Shown piece after piece: positions 1-6,538 of a stretch of 11,957 bases of DNA; within the stretch, counting starts at the first letter, position 1; each line of letters starts with the position of its first letter. The notes beneath the pieces were generated by a model. That model did no database searches and was not told where the DNA came from. It worked only from the letters and a program-made list of their open reading frames with translations. The position numbers were made by a program, and so were the translations under genes. Source of the stretch: Bacteriovoracaceae bacterium (GTDB lineage: Bacteria; Bdellovibrionota; UBA1018); assembly GCA_947446835.1 (NCBI GenBank), contig CANFHS010000055.1:1-11957 (forward strand), read 5' to 3'.

Positions 1-1396
1 GGAGCTGTGGCCCTTGAAGCGGAATGGAGAGTTTCACTTGGGTTCCGACCCCGAAGGAGGATGCGATCGTGAGTTGACCTCCCCAATTGGCGGCAGCATC
101 TCTCGCGAAAGAAAGACCTAGGCCATTCCCGGCGGCTTTGCCGAAGGTACCGCCTTTTTCGACCACTCGTGAAAGCAGGCCCTCTGGAATCCCCTTTCCA
201 TTGTCGGAAACTTCGAGGATCAGCTCTGCGTCCGTCGAGGAAAGAGAAACGTGGATGTTTCCCTGGGCTTTTTCCGTGACCGCTTCGATGGAATTTTGAA
301 GCAGGTTATTCAGAGACCTGACCAGTTGGGTCTCGTCAATCAGCGCGTATTTTCCGAAAGCGATTTCCGTAAAGCTTTTCCCTAAAACAAGCTTCGCATC
401 GAATTTATGCTGAATGGCGAATAGTTCGAAGCTTTTTTCTACAGCTTCATACACATGAACGCGCTTAATGCGGAGCGCATTTTTGGCCTGTTTCGACTCT
501 TCAACGATCGATAGATCCGATGAGTAATGGGTTGGCGAAGCACTTTCTCGATACTTGGCGAGGAGATCGTCTGTCATCCCTCTGATCGCAAGGATTGCGG
601 CTTCCACCAACCCCCGTGCGTCCGGCTCCATCTGGGCGCTAGACCTGAGAGCAGCATCGATTGCTGCAATTGGCGCTCTGATGTCATGAGAAATCTGTCT
701 GGCAAGTTGCCCCAGTGCCTCGATATGCCGCATGCGACGGTACGCAATGGCTACTTCTGTCAGCCTCTTGAGTGGGGCAAAGCTGACTGAGCCCGCATTG
801 AGGCCCTCGACAGTTCCTCCGAGAATAAGTGTGCTGGTGCGGAAGCTTTGAATGACGGGCCGTACGACCCAGTAGGAGGTGAGGAGAAAGAACCCGATGG
901 TCAAGGTGATTGCAGCAAGAATTGAGGCCACCCATTTCCCCCCTGCCTTCGAGTACAAGCATTGGTTCGTCTCCATCTGAACCAGGAATGGAAACAGGGC
1001 CCCGGCAGGAGTTTCCGACCTCTCGATGAGCTTCCTGCAAGCCAAAGGGATCGTATCTCTAGTCGGAGACTCCCATGCGGCAAAGATGTCCGAAGTCCCG
1101 GGGCCGCCGGTGATTCTGACCTTCAGGGTTCCACGATTACCGAACCCGGAATACCCGCTCATGAGCCGATCCAGGTGTTCCTGCGAGATGGTCGCAGCCT
1201 GAAGATGCGCCAATGCAACAGGGCCAGTCGACAATGCGGAAAGGAGCGATTCTTGTTCCCGGTTCTCGATCTCCTTGATGACTCCGTGGGCGACGATCAG
1301 AGCCACCGCGAGCGCGACAATGGCTCCAATCCCCAGCCCGGCCAGGGCCTGAAAGGCTAACCTACTGGTGGTGATTGGGCGGGCTCGCGGGTCCAT
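1..1396 (-). CDS. Sensor histidine kinase, C-terminal end cut by window edge
   Basis: Inner-membrane sensor kinase that autophosphorylates on His and passes the phosphate to a response regulator, which is not in view. Reading the minus strand from ATG at 1396 gives 465 uninterrupted codons to the window edge. Residues about 13-38 and 155-178 are hydrophobic membrane segments enclosing a periplasmic loop of about 115 residues. The H-box is RQISHDIRAPIAA with phosphoacceptor His237. The ATPase domain shows the N-box NNLLQNSIEA (363-372), the G1 box DNGKGIP (398-404) and the G2 box GNGLGLSFA (423-431), so it looks catalytically intact. The ATG follows directly on the TGA of the binding-protein gene (TGAATG), which implies translational coupling. 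The loop resembles no sensor domain I can name. Only a few C-terminal residues, or a further domain such as a receiver, can be missing. The kinase family is certain; the signal sensed is unknown. Confidence 0.93.
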   Translation of the reverse strand, partial: MDPRARPITTSRLAFQALAGLGIGAIVALAVALIVAHGVIKEIENREQESLLSALSTGPVALAHLQAATISQEHLDRLMSGYSGFGNRGTLKVRITGGPGTSDIFAAWESPTRDTIPLACRKLIERSETPAGALFPFLVQMETNQCLYSKAGGKWVASILAAITLTIGFFLLTSYWVVRPVIQSFRTSTLILGGTVEGLNAGSVSFAPLKRLTEVAIAYRRMRHIEALGQLARQISHDIRAPIAAIDAALRSSAQMEPDARGLVEAAILAIRGMTDDLLAKYRESASPTHYSSDLSIVEESKQAKNALRIKRVHVYEAVEKSFELFAIQHKFDAKLVLGKSFTEIAFGKYALIDETQLVRSLNNLLQNSIEAVTEKAQGNIHVSLSSTDAELILEVSDNGKGIPEGLLSRVVEKGGTFGKAAGNGLGLSFARDAAANWGGQLTIASSFGVGTQVKLSIPLQGPQL

Positions 1397-2797
1397 TCAG
1401 TCTTTGACCTTGGAAATAAGGTCAAGTTCGCCGTCATCACTGAACTTGAAGGTCAATGGAGACGTTCTCCGGACGGCGGCCACAGTGTTTCTCCGGGCAA
1501 GTGGAATGATTGAGAACTCTTTCTGCGCGGCCTGTTCCAATTCCTGGAGGAGTGGAGTTCCGGGGGGCACGGTGGATGCGGACTGATCCCGGATTCTTTC
1601 GAGGACGTGCATGGTCGAATTGGCTCCCTTCAGAAAGTGGGCGCCTTCGTTCCACGAAAGGATGTCCTGCAAGAATATCAGTCTGCCATTGCTCACCAAT
1701 GTTCCCATGACGTGAGCGTCCGAAGAGGATGCTTCCTTCGAGTTGTCCGTGAAAGCCATCTCGATTCCGTCCCGCTTGGCCCGGTTCCTCATGATGTCGA
1801 GGTAGATCGGAATACCGCTCAGGATCTTCCATTTCCTTCTGCGCATCATCGTTAAACTGAAATCGGTAGGCCAATTGATCCGAGGTGAATACCCGGGCTC
1901 GCCCTGCTTGAAGAATGAATTGATGGGGGTGAACCCCAGGAATGCTGGCGCCTCGGAAAATACTGATCTGAGCCATGAAGCGAGCTCTGCCCGATATGTC
2001 GGTGACGTGCGACCCGCGCTGACCTCCGCGATGACCGCGCGTTCGCTCTTTGCTCGAATCCATTCGAATTTTCTCGCGTCGCCCTGGGAATTTGTTGGGT
2101 AGAGCGTGATGTCAGCAGTGTCGCAGCGGGGACTCGTGTAGAGGTGAGCCTCTTCCCTGCCGACTTTGAGAGTGGTCGATTGTTTGCCGATGCGAATGGG
2201 GTGCTTTCCGATGATTTGGAGTTCATCTTTCGAAGTCCCCTTCATTTTGACAGTCCGGAAGACCCAAAAGCGATTGTGCATGGACCCCTTCGAGAGCGCT
2301 TCTCGAATCAGACCTGTCAAATTATCGGCCGAACTTTGAAAACTGATTTGAAAGGTGTCTCTGTCGAGCACCTTGATACCCTCGTTGGAACTTCCAGCGA
2401 ATGAGTGAAGCTCTATCTTGTCTGATGTTCCGATCCGGATGCGGTCTCCCAAAGGACGCCAAGGTAGAATCGCCTTGATGCTCTTTGCTGCCTGCTCGGG
2501 CGTGACCAAGGTCCCATCGGGCCATCGGATTTCCGGATTCAATTTACCGGTGAATGTCCTGCCGTCCGGAGAAAATGAAAATTTGGCCAAGATTCCAGAA
2601 CTTGGGTCCTCCGGAACAATAAAGGGCTTTGTCGCGACGGAAAGATAGGCAAGCTCCTTTCCATCATTGAGCGTCCTCAGTGGGTCAAAATTGATTTTGA
2701 CGCCTGGGACGCAGTAGACCGCGCCTCGGGAGAACGCCGCGGTCGGGAAAATGGATCCGGCCAAAAGGATAGCCAGGATCACGGGGGCCCGATTCAT
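1397..2797 (-). CDS. Periplasmic solute-binding protein, family 5 (OppA/DppA-like), divergent
   Basis: Probable exported ligand-binding protein of the SBP_bac_5 type, which normally feeds peptides or other solutes to an ABC importer. Residues 1 to about 23 form a signal peptide: an N-terminal MNR, the hydrophobic stretch ILAILLAGSIF, then an Ala/Ser-rich end. The family signature is seen at about 73-106: FSFSPDGRTFTGKL, then IRWPDGTLVTPEQAAKS, matching the usual 'W..S.DG.TYTF.LR..V.W.DG.P.TA.D' block. The C-terminal IIPLARRNTVAAVRR (from about 430) fits the family's closing strand. At about 466 residues it is slightly short for the family. ATG at 2797 overlaps the upstream stop as ATGA, so I prefer it to the ATG 6 bases upstream at 2803. 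No permease or ATPase gene is adjacent; the next gene is a histidine kinase. A sensing rather than transport role is therefore plausible, but this is inference. Overall similarity is low and the ligand is unknown. Confidence 0.75.
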   Translation of the reverse strand: MNRAPVILAILLAGSIFPTAAFSRGAVYCVPGVKINFDPLRTLNDGKELAYLSVATKPFIVPEDPSSGILAKFSFSPDGRTFTGKLNPEIRWPDGTLVTPEQAAKSIKAILPWRPLGDRIRIGTSDKIELHSFAGSSNEGIKVLDRDTFQISFQSSADNLTGLIREALSKGSMHNRFWVFRTVKMKGTSKDELQIIGKHPIRIGKQSTTLKVGREEAHLYTSPRCDTADITLYPTNSQGDARKFEWIRAKSERAVIAEVSAGRTSPTYRAELASWLRSVFSEAPAFLGFTPINSFFKQGEPGYSPRINWPTDFSLTMMRRRKWKILSGIPIYLDIMRNRAKRDGIEMAFTDNSKEASSSDAHVMGTLVSNGRLIFLQDILSWNEGAHFLKGANSTMHVLERIRDQSASTVPPGTPLLQELEQAAQKEFSIIPLARRNTVAAVRRTSPLTFKFSDDGELDLISKVKD

Positions 2798-4359
2798 GTC
2801 CATTTCGTGAGCTTCGCTTCGAAGATCCCGGGTGAGGAGGGTGTTGAATCAAGGAGAATGAGTTCGAGTTGCCGCCGCAGAGCTGTGCTTCCCTTCTCCA
2901 GACTGCTTCCGCCCGACAGCATTGTTAGGATTCGAGTTGCACCATGAAGCGCGGAGTAGAGCCGAAGTCCTAGTGCCTCTACGGCCTCAATTGGTCTCTC
3001 GGAGTGCCCAAGAAGGAAGTTTCTTTCCCTTTTGATCTCCAGGAATTTGTTTTCAAGTGATCTCACAGCGGCTTCGAACCTTGGGGTCCGCAGGACTTGA
3101 TTTCCGGAGAGTGAGTCGCAGATGTCATCAATAATTGATCTCAGTATGCCTACCTCCGGGAGTAGAAACCGCGACGGTGAGGCACCGCTGGGAGGCCCGG
3201 AATAAGATGAGACGACATCCGAATCTTTGAAGTTCAGTCCATCAAAGGTCATCCTGATGGACGACGTCCCGTTCAATCCGCCCAGTTTGAAATGTTCCAC
3301 CAGAATCGGGCTTTTGTTGAGGGACAGGTCTCTCTCCGGGTAATCCAGAAGGATGAAGACAGTTTCATCGTTCCGTCTGCAGCCGAGAACGAACTTGGAG
3401 AATAGTCCGAAGCCACTTGACCAGGGGGCGACGCCGAAAATCCTGTTTTCGCGAATATGTGCGTGAATTGGATCCGGTTGAATGAGGTGAGTGGTGGCAA
3501 GCCCCACCAGAAGCTCGCCGGTTCGAACCATTTCCCAGGTGGGTCGATTTGATTTTTGCCATTCCTTTGCGCGACTGAGCCGTTGGACAGCGGCAAAGTG
3601 CTGCCATAGCGTGAATGCGACGACAGGCGAGGCGTGAAAAATATCGTCGAATTCTTCCTGGGTCGGCAGCGTTAGGTTTTCGAATTGGTTACTGGAATCG
3701 GAAGAGCGTGTTTGTCTCAGCGCGAGCATGATCCGTCTTGCTGCGGTTTGGGTCAGGGCGACATCCGGATCTAGGAGGTTCGCGTTAGGTCGAATTTCGC
3801 GAGTGAGGATTTCTCGAAGGCAAGATTGGTCCTGTTGATTTCTCCAGATGCGAAGCGATTCCTGGAGGAAAAGGTTGAGCGATTCGCAGGATTCGAAGTT
3901 GAGGCGTTTGGCAAGGTTCTGAGCCAGAGAAAGGGTGTTGAAGGCCGACTCATCCAGAGGCCCAAAGTTTTCGAAATAGGAGATCAGTGTCGAGAGCTGT
4001 TCGTCTCGAATCTCCTCCGTGGACCTGTTGGTCGCGTATTCTGAAAATTTTTGTCCTGCATGATCAACGAAGTGTCCGGGCCTGATGCGATTGCACAAGC
4101 GGCGATACTCGAGAGTTTCGGTGATGCAGGCATGCCACACTTGGTCAACAAGTGTGTTTCCAGCGAAAAAAACAGTGTTTGGCGCATAAGCGCACAAAAA
4201 GAGATAACGAGCCAGTTCTCTTGCCGCTATCAAGAGCTGGTCTTGGGGGCGGTCGTCAAATTTTTTAAGAATCAGGGCGAGAAGAGATGGTCCAAAGACG
4301 GACTCCAAATTGGCGTGTACACCGCCCAGTTTAAATGGGGTCTTGGGTCCGAACTGCAT
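2794..4359 (-). CDS. Two-module protein: WH-motif (GRDP/DUF1399-like) N-terminus plus acyl-CoA-dehydrogenase-like C-terminus
   Basis: A 521-residue soluble protein of unknown function, with no signal peptide or membrane segment. Residues 45-101 contain LVDQVWHACITETLEYRRLC followed by GHFVDH. This resembles the 'VD.VWH.H...T..Y...C' motif of glycine-rich-domain (GRDP/DUF1399-like) proteins, here with Cys where the second His is usual. Residues about 240-390 resemble the middle of acyl-CoA dehydrogenases: a helix with VAFTLWQHFAAV, then GELLVGLATTHL, then GVAPWSSGFGLFSKFVLGC (309-327), where the family has the FAD-contacting W-[ST]-[SG] strand, then GTSSIRMTFDGLNF. Residues about 460-510 fit the terminal helical domain. 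The usual N-terminal acyl-CoA-dehydrogenase helices are not recognisable and I cannot locate a catalytic Glu. The start is ATG at 4359, 25 bases after the peptide gene, without a strong Shine-Dalgarno. Both homologies are judged by eye from motifs. The protein might be a flavoenzyme or a catalytically dead binding protein. Confidence 0.6.
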   Translation of the reverse strand: MQFGPKTPFKLGGVHANLESVFGPSLLALILKKFDDRPQDQLLIAARELARYLFLCAYAPNTVFFAGNTLVDQVWHACITETLEYRRLCNRIRPGHFVDHAGQKFSEYATNRSTEEIRDEQLSTLISYFENFGPLDESAFNTLSLAQNLAKRLNFESCESLNLFLQESLRIWRNQQDQSCLREILTREIRPNANLLDPDVALTQTAARRIMLALRQTRSSDSSNQFENLTLPTQEEFDDIFHASPVVAFTLWQHFAAVQRLSRAKEWQKSNRPTWEMVRTGELLVGLATTHLIQPDPIHAHIRENRIFGVAPWSSGFGLFSKFVLGCRRNDETVFILLDYPERDLSLNKSPILVEHFKLGGLNGTSSIRMTFDGLNFKDSDVVSSYSGPPSGASPSRFLLPEVGILRSIIDDICDSLSGNQVLRTPRFEAAVRSLENKFLEIKRERNFLLGHSERPIEAVEALGLRLYSALHGATRILTMLSGGSSLEKGSTALRRQLELILLDSTPSSPGIFEAKLTKWT

Positions 4360-4384
4360 AACGTTAGGTTGTAGAGGGTCTTAT

Positions 4385-4588
4385 TTAGGCGGTGCCGAAA
4401 TCGGTCGGAATAGATCGCCCCACACATGGATCCGACTTGCCTCCGTCGGGAGACCTTTCGGCATTGAGCTTCTTGAGGTTCTCGATCGTGATCGTGTTCA
4501 CGTTATCATTGGGCGCAGAAGCCGCAGATACCGCTTGTGCCGCGACCAGAAGGGCGGCTGCAGAAACCTGGATCCATTCGCGAGTCAT
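4385..4588 (-). CDS. Small exported peptide, 67 residues, function unknown
   Basis: First gene of the left operon. ATG at 4588 is preferred over an in-frame ATG at 4621 because GGGAGA sits 6-7 bases before it and because the signal peptide then begins correctly. Residues 1-22 form a clear Sec signal: MTREW, the hydrophobic core VSAAALLVAAQAV, and a VSA cleavage site. The predicted mature part is about 45 residues, hydrophilic, with one Cys near the end (SDPCVGRSIP) and the C-terminus PTDFGTA. One Cys rules out an internal disulfide but would allow a dimer or a modification. I do not recognise the family. It is followed 25 bases later by the two-module enzyme-like gene, then the binding protein and kinase. 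It could be a signalling peptide, a modified-peptide precursor or a small periplasmic subunit; the sequence does not decide. It is likely real because start, signal sequence, ribosome-binding site and operon position agree. Confidence 0.7.
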   Translation of the reverse strand: MTREWIQVSAAALLVAAQAVSAASAPNDNVNTITIENLKKLNAERSPDGGKSDPCVGRSIPTDFGTA

Positions 4589-4593
4589 ATGGT

Positions 4594-4615
4594 TCTCCCG
4601 TGTTCTGTCGGGAGA
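4594..4615 (-). promoter_or_regulatory. Hairpin overlapping the ribosome-binding site of the small-peptide gene
   Basis: On the minus strand TCTCCCG, an 8-base loop (ACAGAACA) and CGGGAGA form a perfect 7-bp inverted repeat. The 3' arm contains the GGGAG that serves as Shine-Dalgarno, and the start codon lies 5 bases after the arm. Folding would hide the ribosome-binding site, so translation of the peptide, and perhaps of the coupled genes after it, could be conditional. There is no run of T after it on either strand, so it does not look like an intrinsic terminator. A DNA operator is the main alternative. Confidence 0.5.
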
Positions 4616-4663
4616 TATCATTTCAAAATAAATATGACTATGTAAAAAATGGATTCGTTTCGT
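4616..4663 (-). promoter_or_regulatory. AT-rich leader and probable promoter region of the left operon
   Basis: The gap between the add stop codon and the peptide-gene hairpin is strongly AT-rich (minus strand: TTTTTTACATAG, then CATATTTATTTTGAAATGATAT), unlike the GC-rich DNA to its right. This is the only plausible place for a dedicated promoter of the four-gene operon. A TTTACA box is visible, but no -10 box stands at a standard distance from it, so I do not assign exact elements. The operon could also be read through from fabI-add, since I see no terminator here. Confidence 0.3.
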
Positions 4664-5614
4664 TCAGGCAATGAACGAAGCCCGAGCCGCGTGAGCCTGG
4701 CAGGCTTCCAGCTCGGCCTGGGTCATGCCCATCCGGGTGTGGCAGATTTCCATTTCGTCCCGGAGGGATACGCCAAACACGCCGGGGTCGTCGGTATTGA
4801 TGCAGACCGGGATTCCGGCGCGCAGGGCACGGGGCAAGGGGTGCTGCTCCAGGCTGGGAATGGCCTGGGTGAGCCAGTTGGAGGTGGGGCACATCTCCAG
4901 GCAGATGCCTTTTTCGGCCAGGAAGGGTGCAAGCTTCGGGTCCTGCTCGAAGGCAATGCCATGGCCGATGCGGCGCGCGCCCAGAAGTTCCACGGCTTGC
5001 CAGATGTTCTCGGGGCCTGAGCCTTCGCCGGCGTGCACGGTGATCCGCGCGCTGGGTTCGGCCTTGGCCGGGCCGAACGCCTCTTCGAACATCCGGCAAG
5101 GGAACTGGTTCTCGTTTCCGGCCAGATCCAGGCCGATCAGCCGCGAGCGGTTCTTGAGGTAGAACTCCACGGTCCGGGCCGCGGCTTCCTGCCCGTAGTC
5201 GCGTGAAGCGATGCAGATCATGCCGGCCCGGTGCCCCGGGTAGGCGCCTTCGGCACGCTTCAGGCCGCGGTCAAAGGCTTCCAGCGCGTCGGTCCAGGAA
5301 AGGCCCGAAAACTCGGTCACGAAGCTGGGCGAAAAACGCAGCTCGGCCCGGGTGATGCCCTCGCGGAAGCAGTCTTCGGCCACTTCGAATGCCACCCGTT
5401 CCAGGGTTTCTGGCCGATCCAGGACCTTCTGGAAGAGCGTGAAGGTGGCCAGCACCGACGACAGGTCGGCCAGGGGCTTCGTCAGGACGACCTTGTCCCG
5501 GAACGAGTCGAGCGACGTGCTCCGGCTTTCGAGTCCCTGCTTCTGGGCGAGTTCGAGCAGCGTCGACAGACGCGTCGAGACATCCAGATGGCGGTGGAGT
5601 TCGGTCAGTCCCAT
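4664..5614 (-). CDS. add: Adenosine deaminase family protein
   Basis: Zn-dependent amidohydrolase expected to deaminate adenosine, or a related adenine compound, to the inosine-type product in cytosolic purine salvage. The 316-residue protein shows the complete metal and catalytic set. HRHLD gives the zinc ligands His7 and His9. GLDLAGNE lies at 161-168. VHAGEG gives the zinc ligand His194 and proton-donating Glu197. IGHGI gives His218 and INTDDP gives Asp275/Asp276. It is slightly shorter than typical adenosine deaminases (about 330-350). The usual HLDGS after the first two His reads HLDVS here, so the substrate pocket may differ; adenine or aminodeoxyfutalosine as substrate cannot be excluded. 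ATG at 5614 is 4 bases after the fabI stop, so it is almost certainly co-transcribed with fabI. No clear Shine-Dalgarno is seen in that gap. Confidence 0.88.
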   Translation of the reverse strand: MGLTELHRHLDVSTRLSTLLELAQKQGLESRSTSLDSFRDKVVLTKPLADLSSVLATFTLFQKVLDRPETLERVAFEVAEDCFREGITRAELRFSPSFVTEFSGLSWTDALEAFDRGLKRAEGAYPGHRAGMICIASRDYGQEAAARTVEFYLKNRSRLIGLDLAGNENQFPCRMFEEAFGPAKAEPSARITVHAGEGSGPENIWQAVELLGARRIGHGIAFEQDPKLAPFLAEKGICLEMCPTSNWLTQAIPSLEQHPLPRALRAGIPVCINTDDPGVFGVSLRDEMEICHTRMGMTQAELEACQAHAARASFIA

Positions 5615-5618
5615 CGGG

Positions 5619-6377
5619 TCACGCCATGATGTGCGCGCCCGAATCCACGTACATCGTGGTGCCGGTGATGTGCTTGGCGGCGGGGCTCAGCAGGAATGCG
5701 CCCAGGGTGCCGACGTCTTCCTGGTCGATGTTTTCCTTGAGCGGGGTGTTTTCTGCCGCTGCCGAGAGCATGGAGCGGAAGTCCCGGATGCCGGCCGCGG
5801 CCAGCGTCTTGACCGGGCCTGCGGAGATGGCATTGACCGTGGTCTTGCCGTGTCCGCCCATGTCCCAGGCCAGGTAACGCACGCAGGCCTCGAGGGCTGC
5901 CTTGGCCACGCCCATCATGTTGTAGTTGGGCACGACCTTCTCGGCGCCGTAGTAGGAAAGGGTCAGGATCGAGCCGCGGCGACCTTCCATCAGGGGTTCA
6001 GCCCGCTTGGCCAGGGCCAGCAAGGAGTAGGCGCTCACGTCCATGGCCAGCATGAAGCCGTCGCGCGAAGTGGTCACGAAGCGGCCTTCCAGGTCTTCCT
6101 TCTTGCCGAAGGCGACCGAGTGCACCAGGGCGTCCATGTGGCCCCATTCCTTGCGGATTTTTTCGAACAGGGCGTCCAGCTGGGCGTCGTCCTGGACGTT
6201 GCAGGGCTCGATGATCCGGGCGCCCACGCTTTCGGCCAACGGCCGTACCCGGCGCTCCAGCGATTCACCCATGTAGGTGAAGGCCAGTTCGACCCCCTCC
6301 TTGTGGAGTTCCTGGGCGATGGCCCAGGCCAGACTGCGTTCATTGGCCACACCGACGATCAGAGCTTTGCGAGTCAT
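5619..6377 (-). CDS. fabI: Enoyl-[acyl-carrier-protein] reductase (NADH)
   Basis: FabI carries out the last step of each fatty-acid elongation round in the cytosol, reducing trans-2-enoyl-ACP with NADH. The 252-residue protein is full length for the family. It opens with the nucleotide-binding strand KALIVGVANERSLAWAIA. HSVAFG is at 86-91. The catalytic Tyr-(6)-Lys pattern is Tyr152 in PNYNMMGVAKAA with Lys159, plus SYYGAEK with Tyr142/143. SAGPVKTLAAAGI (185-197) and the C-terminal GTTMYVDSGAHIM are typical of FabI, setting it apart from ordinary short-chain dehydrogenases. It is the first gene of a two-gene unit with add. No Shine-Dalgarno precedes the ATG; a promoter-like TTGCGT/TAGAAC pair ends 8 bases before it, which suggests a very short or absent leader. 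Confidence 0.96.
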   Translation of the reverse strand: MTRKALIVGVANERSLAWAIAQELHKEGVELAFTYMGESLERRVRPLAESVGARIIEPCNVQDDAQLDALFEKIRKEWGHMDALVHSVAFGKKEDLEGRFVTTSRDGFMLAMDVSAYSLLALAKRAEPLMEGRRGSILTLSYYGAEKVVPNYNMMGVAKAALEACVRYLAWDMGGHGKTTVNAISAGPVKTLAAAGIRDFRSMLSAAAENTPLKENIDQEDVGTLGAFLLSPAAKHITGTTMYVDSGAHIMA

Positions 6378-6385
6378 GGGGCAAA

Positions 6386-6415
6386 GTTCTAGCGGCCCAT
6401 CCCCCCGAAACGCAA
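6386..6415 (-). promoter_or_regulatory. Candidate fabI promoter
   Basis: On the minus strand TTGCGT (6415-6410), 18 bases, then TAGAAC (6391-6386), which matches four of six positions of TATAAT. Only 8 bases separate the second box from the fabI ATG, so transcription would begin at or just before the start codon. The call is by eye, supported mainly by the same spacing before lysC and mmsA. Confidence 0.35.
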
Positions 6416-6435
6416 GGAGGAACTCCGGCCGGCCC

Positions 6436-6447
6436 TTTCCCGGGAAA
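6436..6447. promoter_or_regulatory. 12-bp palindrome in the fabI/helicase divergent gap
   Basis: TTTCCCGGGAAA is a perfect palindrome in the only sizeable non-coding gap (6378-6538, 161 bases) between divergent fabI and the helicase gene. Next to it is another self-complementary stretch (CCGGCCGG, 6425-6432). It could bind a dimeric regulator acting on one or both genes. The remainder of the gap holds no ORF or RNA that I can recognise. Confidence 0.25.
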
Positions 6448-6498
6448 ATCGGCTGGAGGGAGGGGGCCTGATTAAACAGGGGCGCTAGAAACTATTCC

Positions 6499-6528
6499 TT
6501 CGCTTTTTGGTCAACTTTCCGGTAGCCA
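6499..6528 (+). promoter_or_regulatory. Weak candidate promoter of the helicase gene
   Basis: TTCGCT (6499-6504), 18 bases, TAGCCA (6523-6528), then 10 bases to the ATG at 6539. Both boxes match the consensus poorly. It is listed because the TAGCC box lies exactly as far from the start codon as the TAGCCT before mmsA, and because no Shine-Dalgarno is visible. Confidence 0.2.
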
Positions 6529-6538
6529 CTGCCTCCAC

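Noticed and set aside
962..1360. Plus- and minus-strand frames of 60-132 codons at 684-1360
   Set aside because: They fall inside the histidine-kinase frame, which runs unbroken from 1396 to the window edge and carries the H, N, G1 and G2 boxes.
1437..2063. A 208-codon second minus-strand frame within the binding-protein gene
   Set aside because: It is a frame-shifted shadow of the binding-protein gene with Arg/Gly-rich composition and no homology that I can see.
4594..4615. Hairpin as a terminator for fabI-add
   Set aside because: No T-run follows the stem on either strand, and the 3' arm doubles as a ribosome-binding site.
4589..4621. Upstream in-frame ATG at 4621 as start of the small peptide gene
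   Set aside because: It would add 11 charged residues before the signal sequence, lacks a ribosome-binding site, and would make the hairpin coding. ATG 4588 has GGGAGA at the right distance.
5352..6392. A 346-codon plus-strand open frame over add and fabI
   Set aside because: It is antisense to both genes, whose catalytic residues are complete, and its translation shows no recognisable domain.
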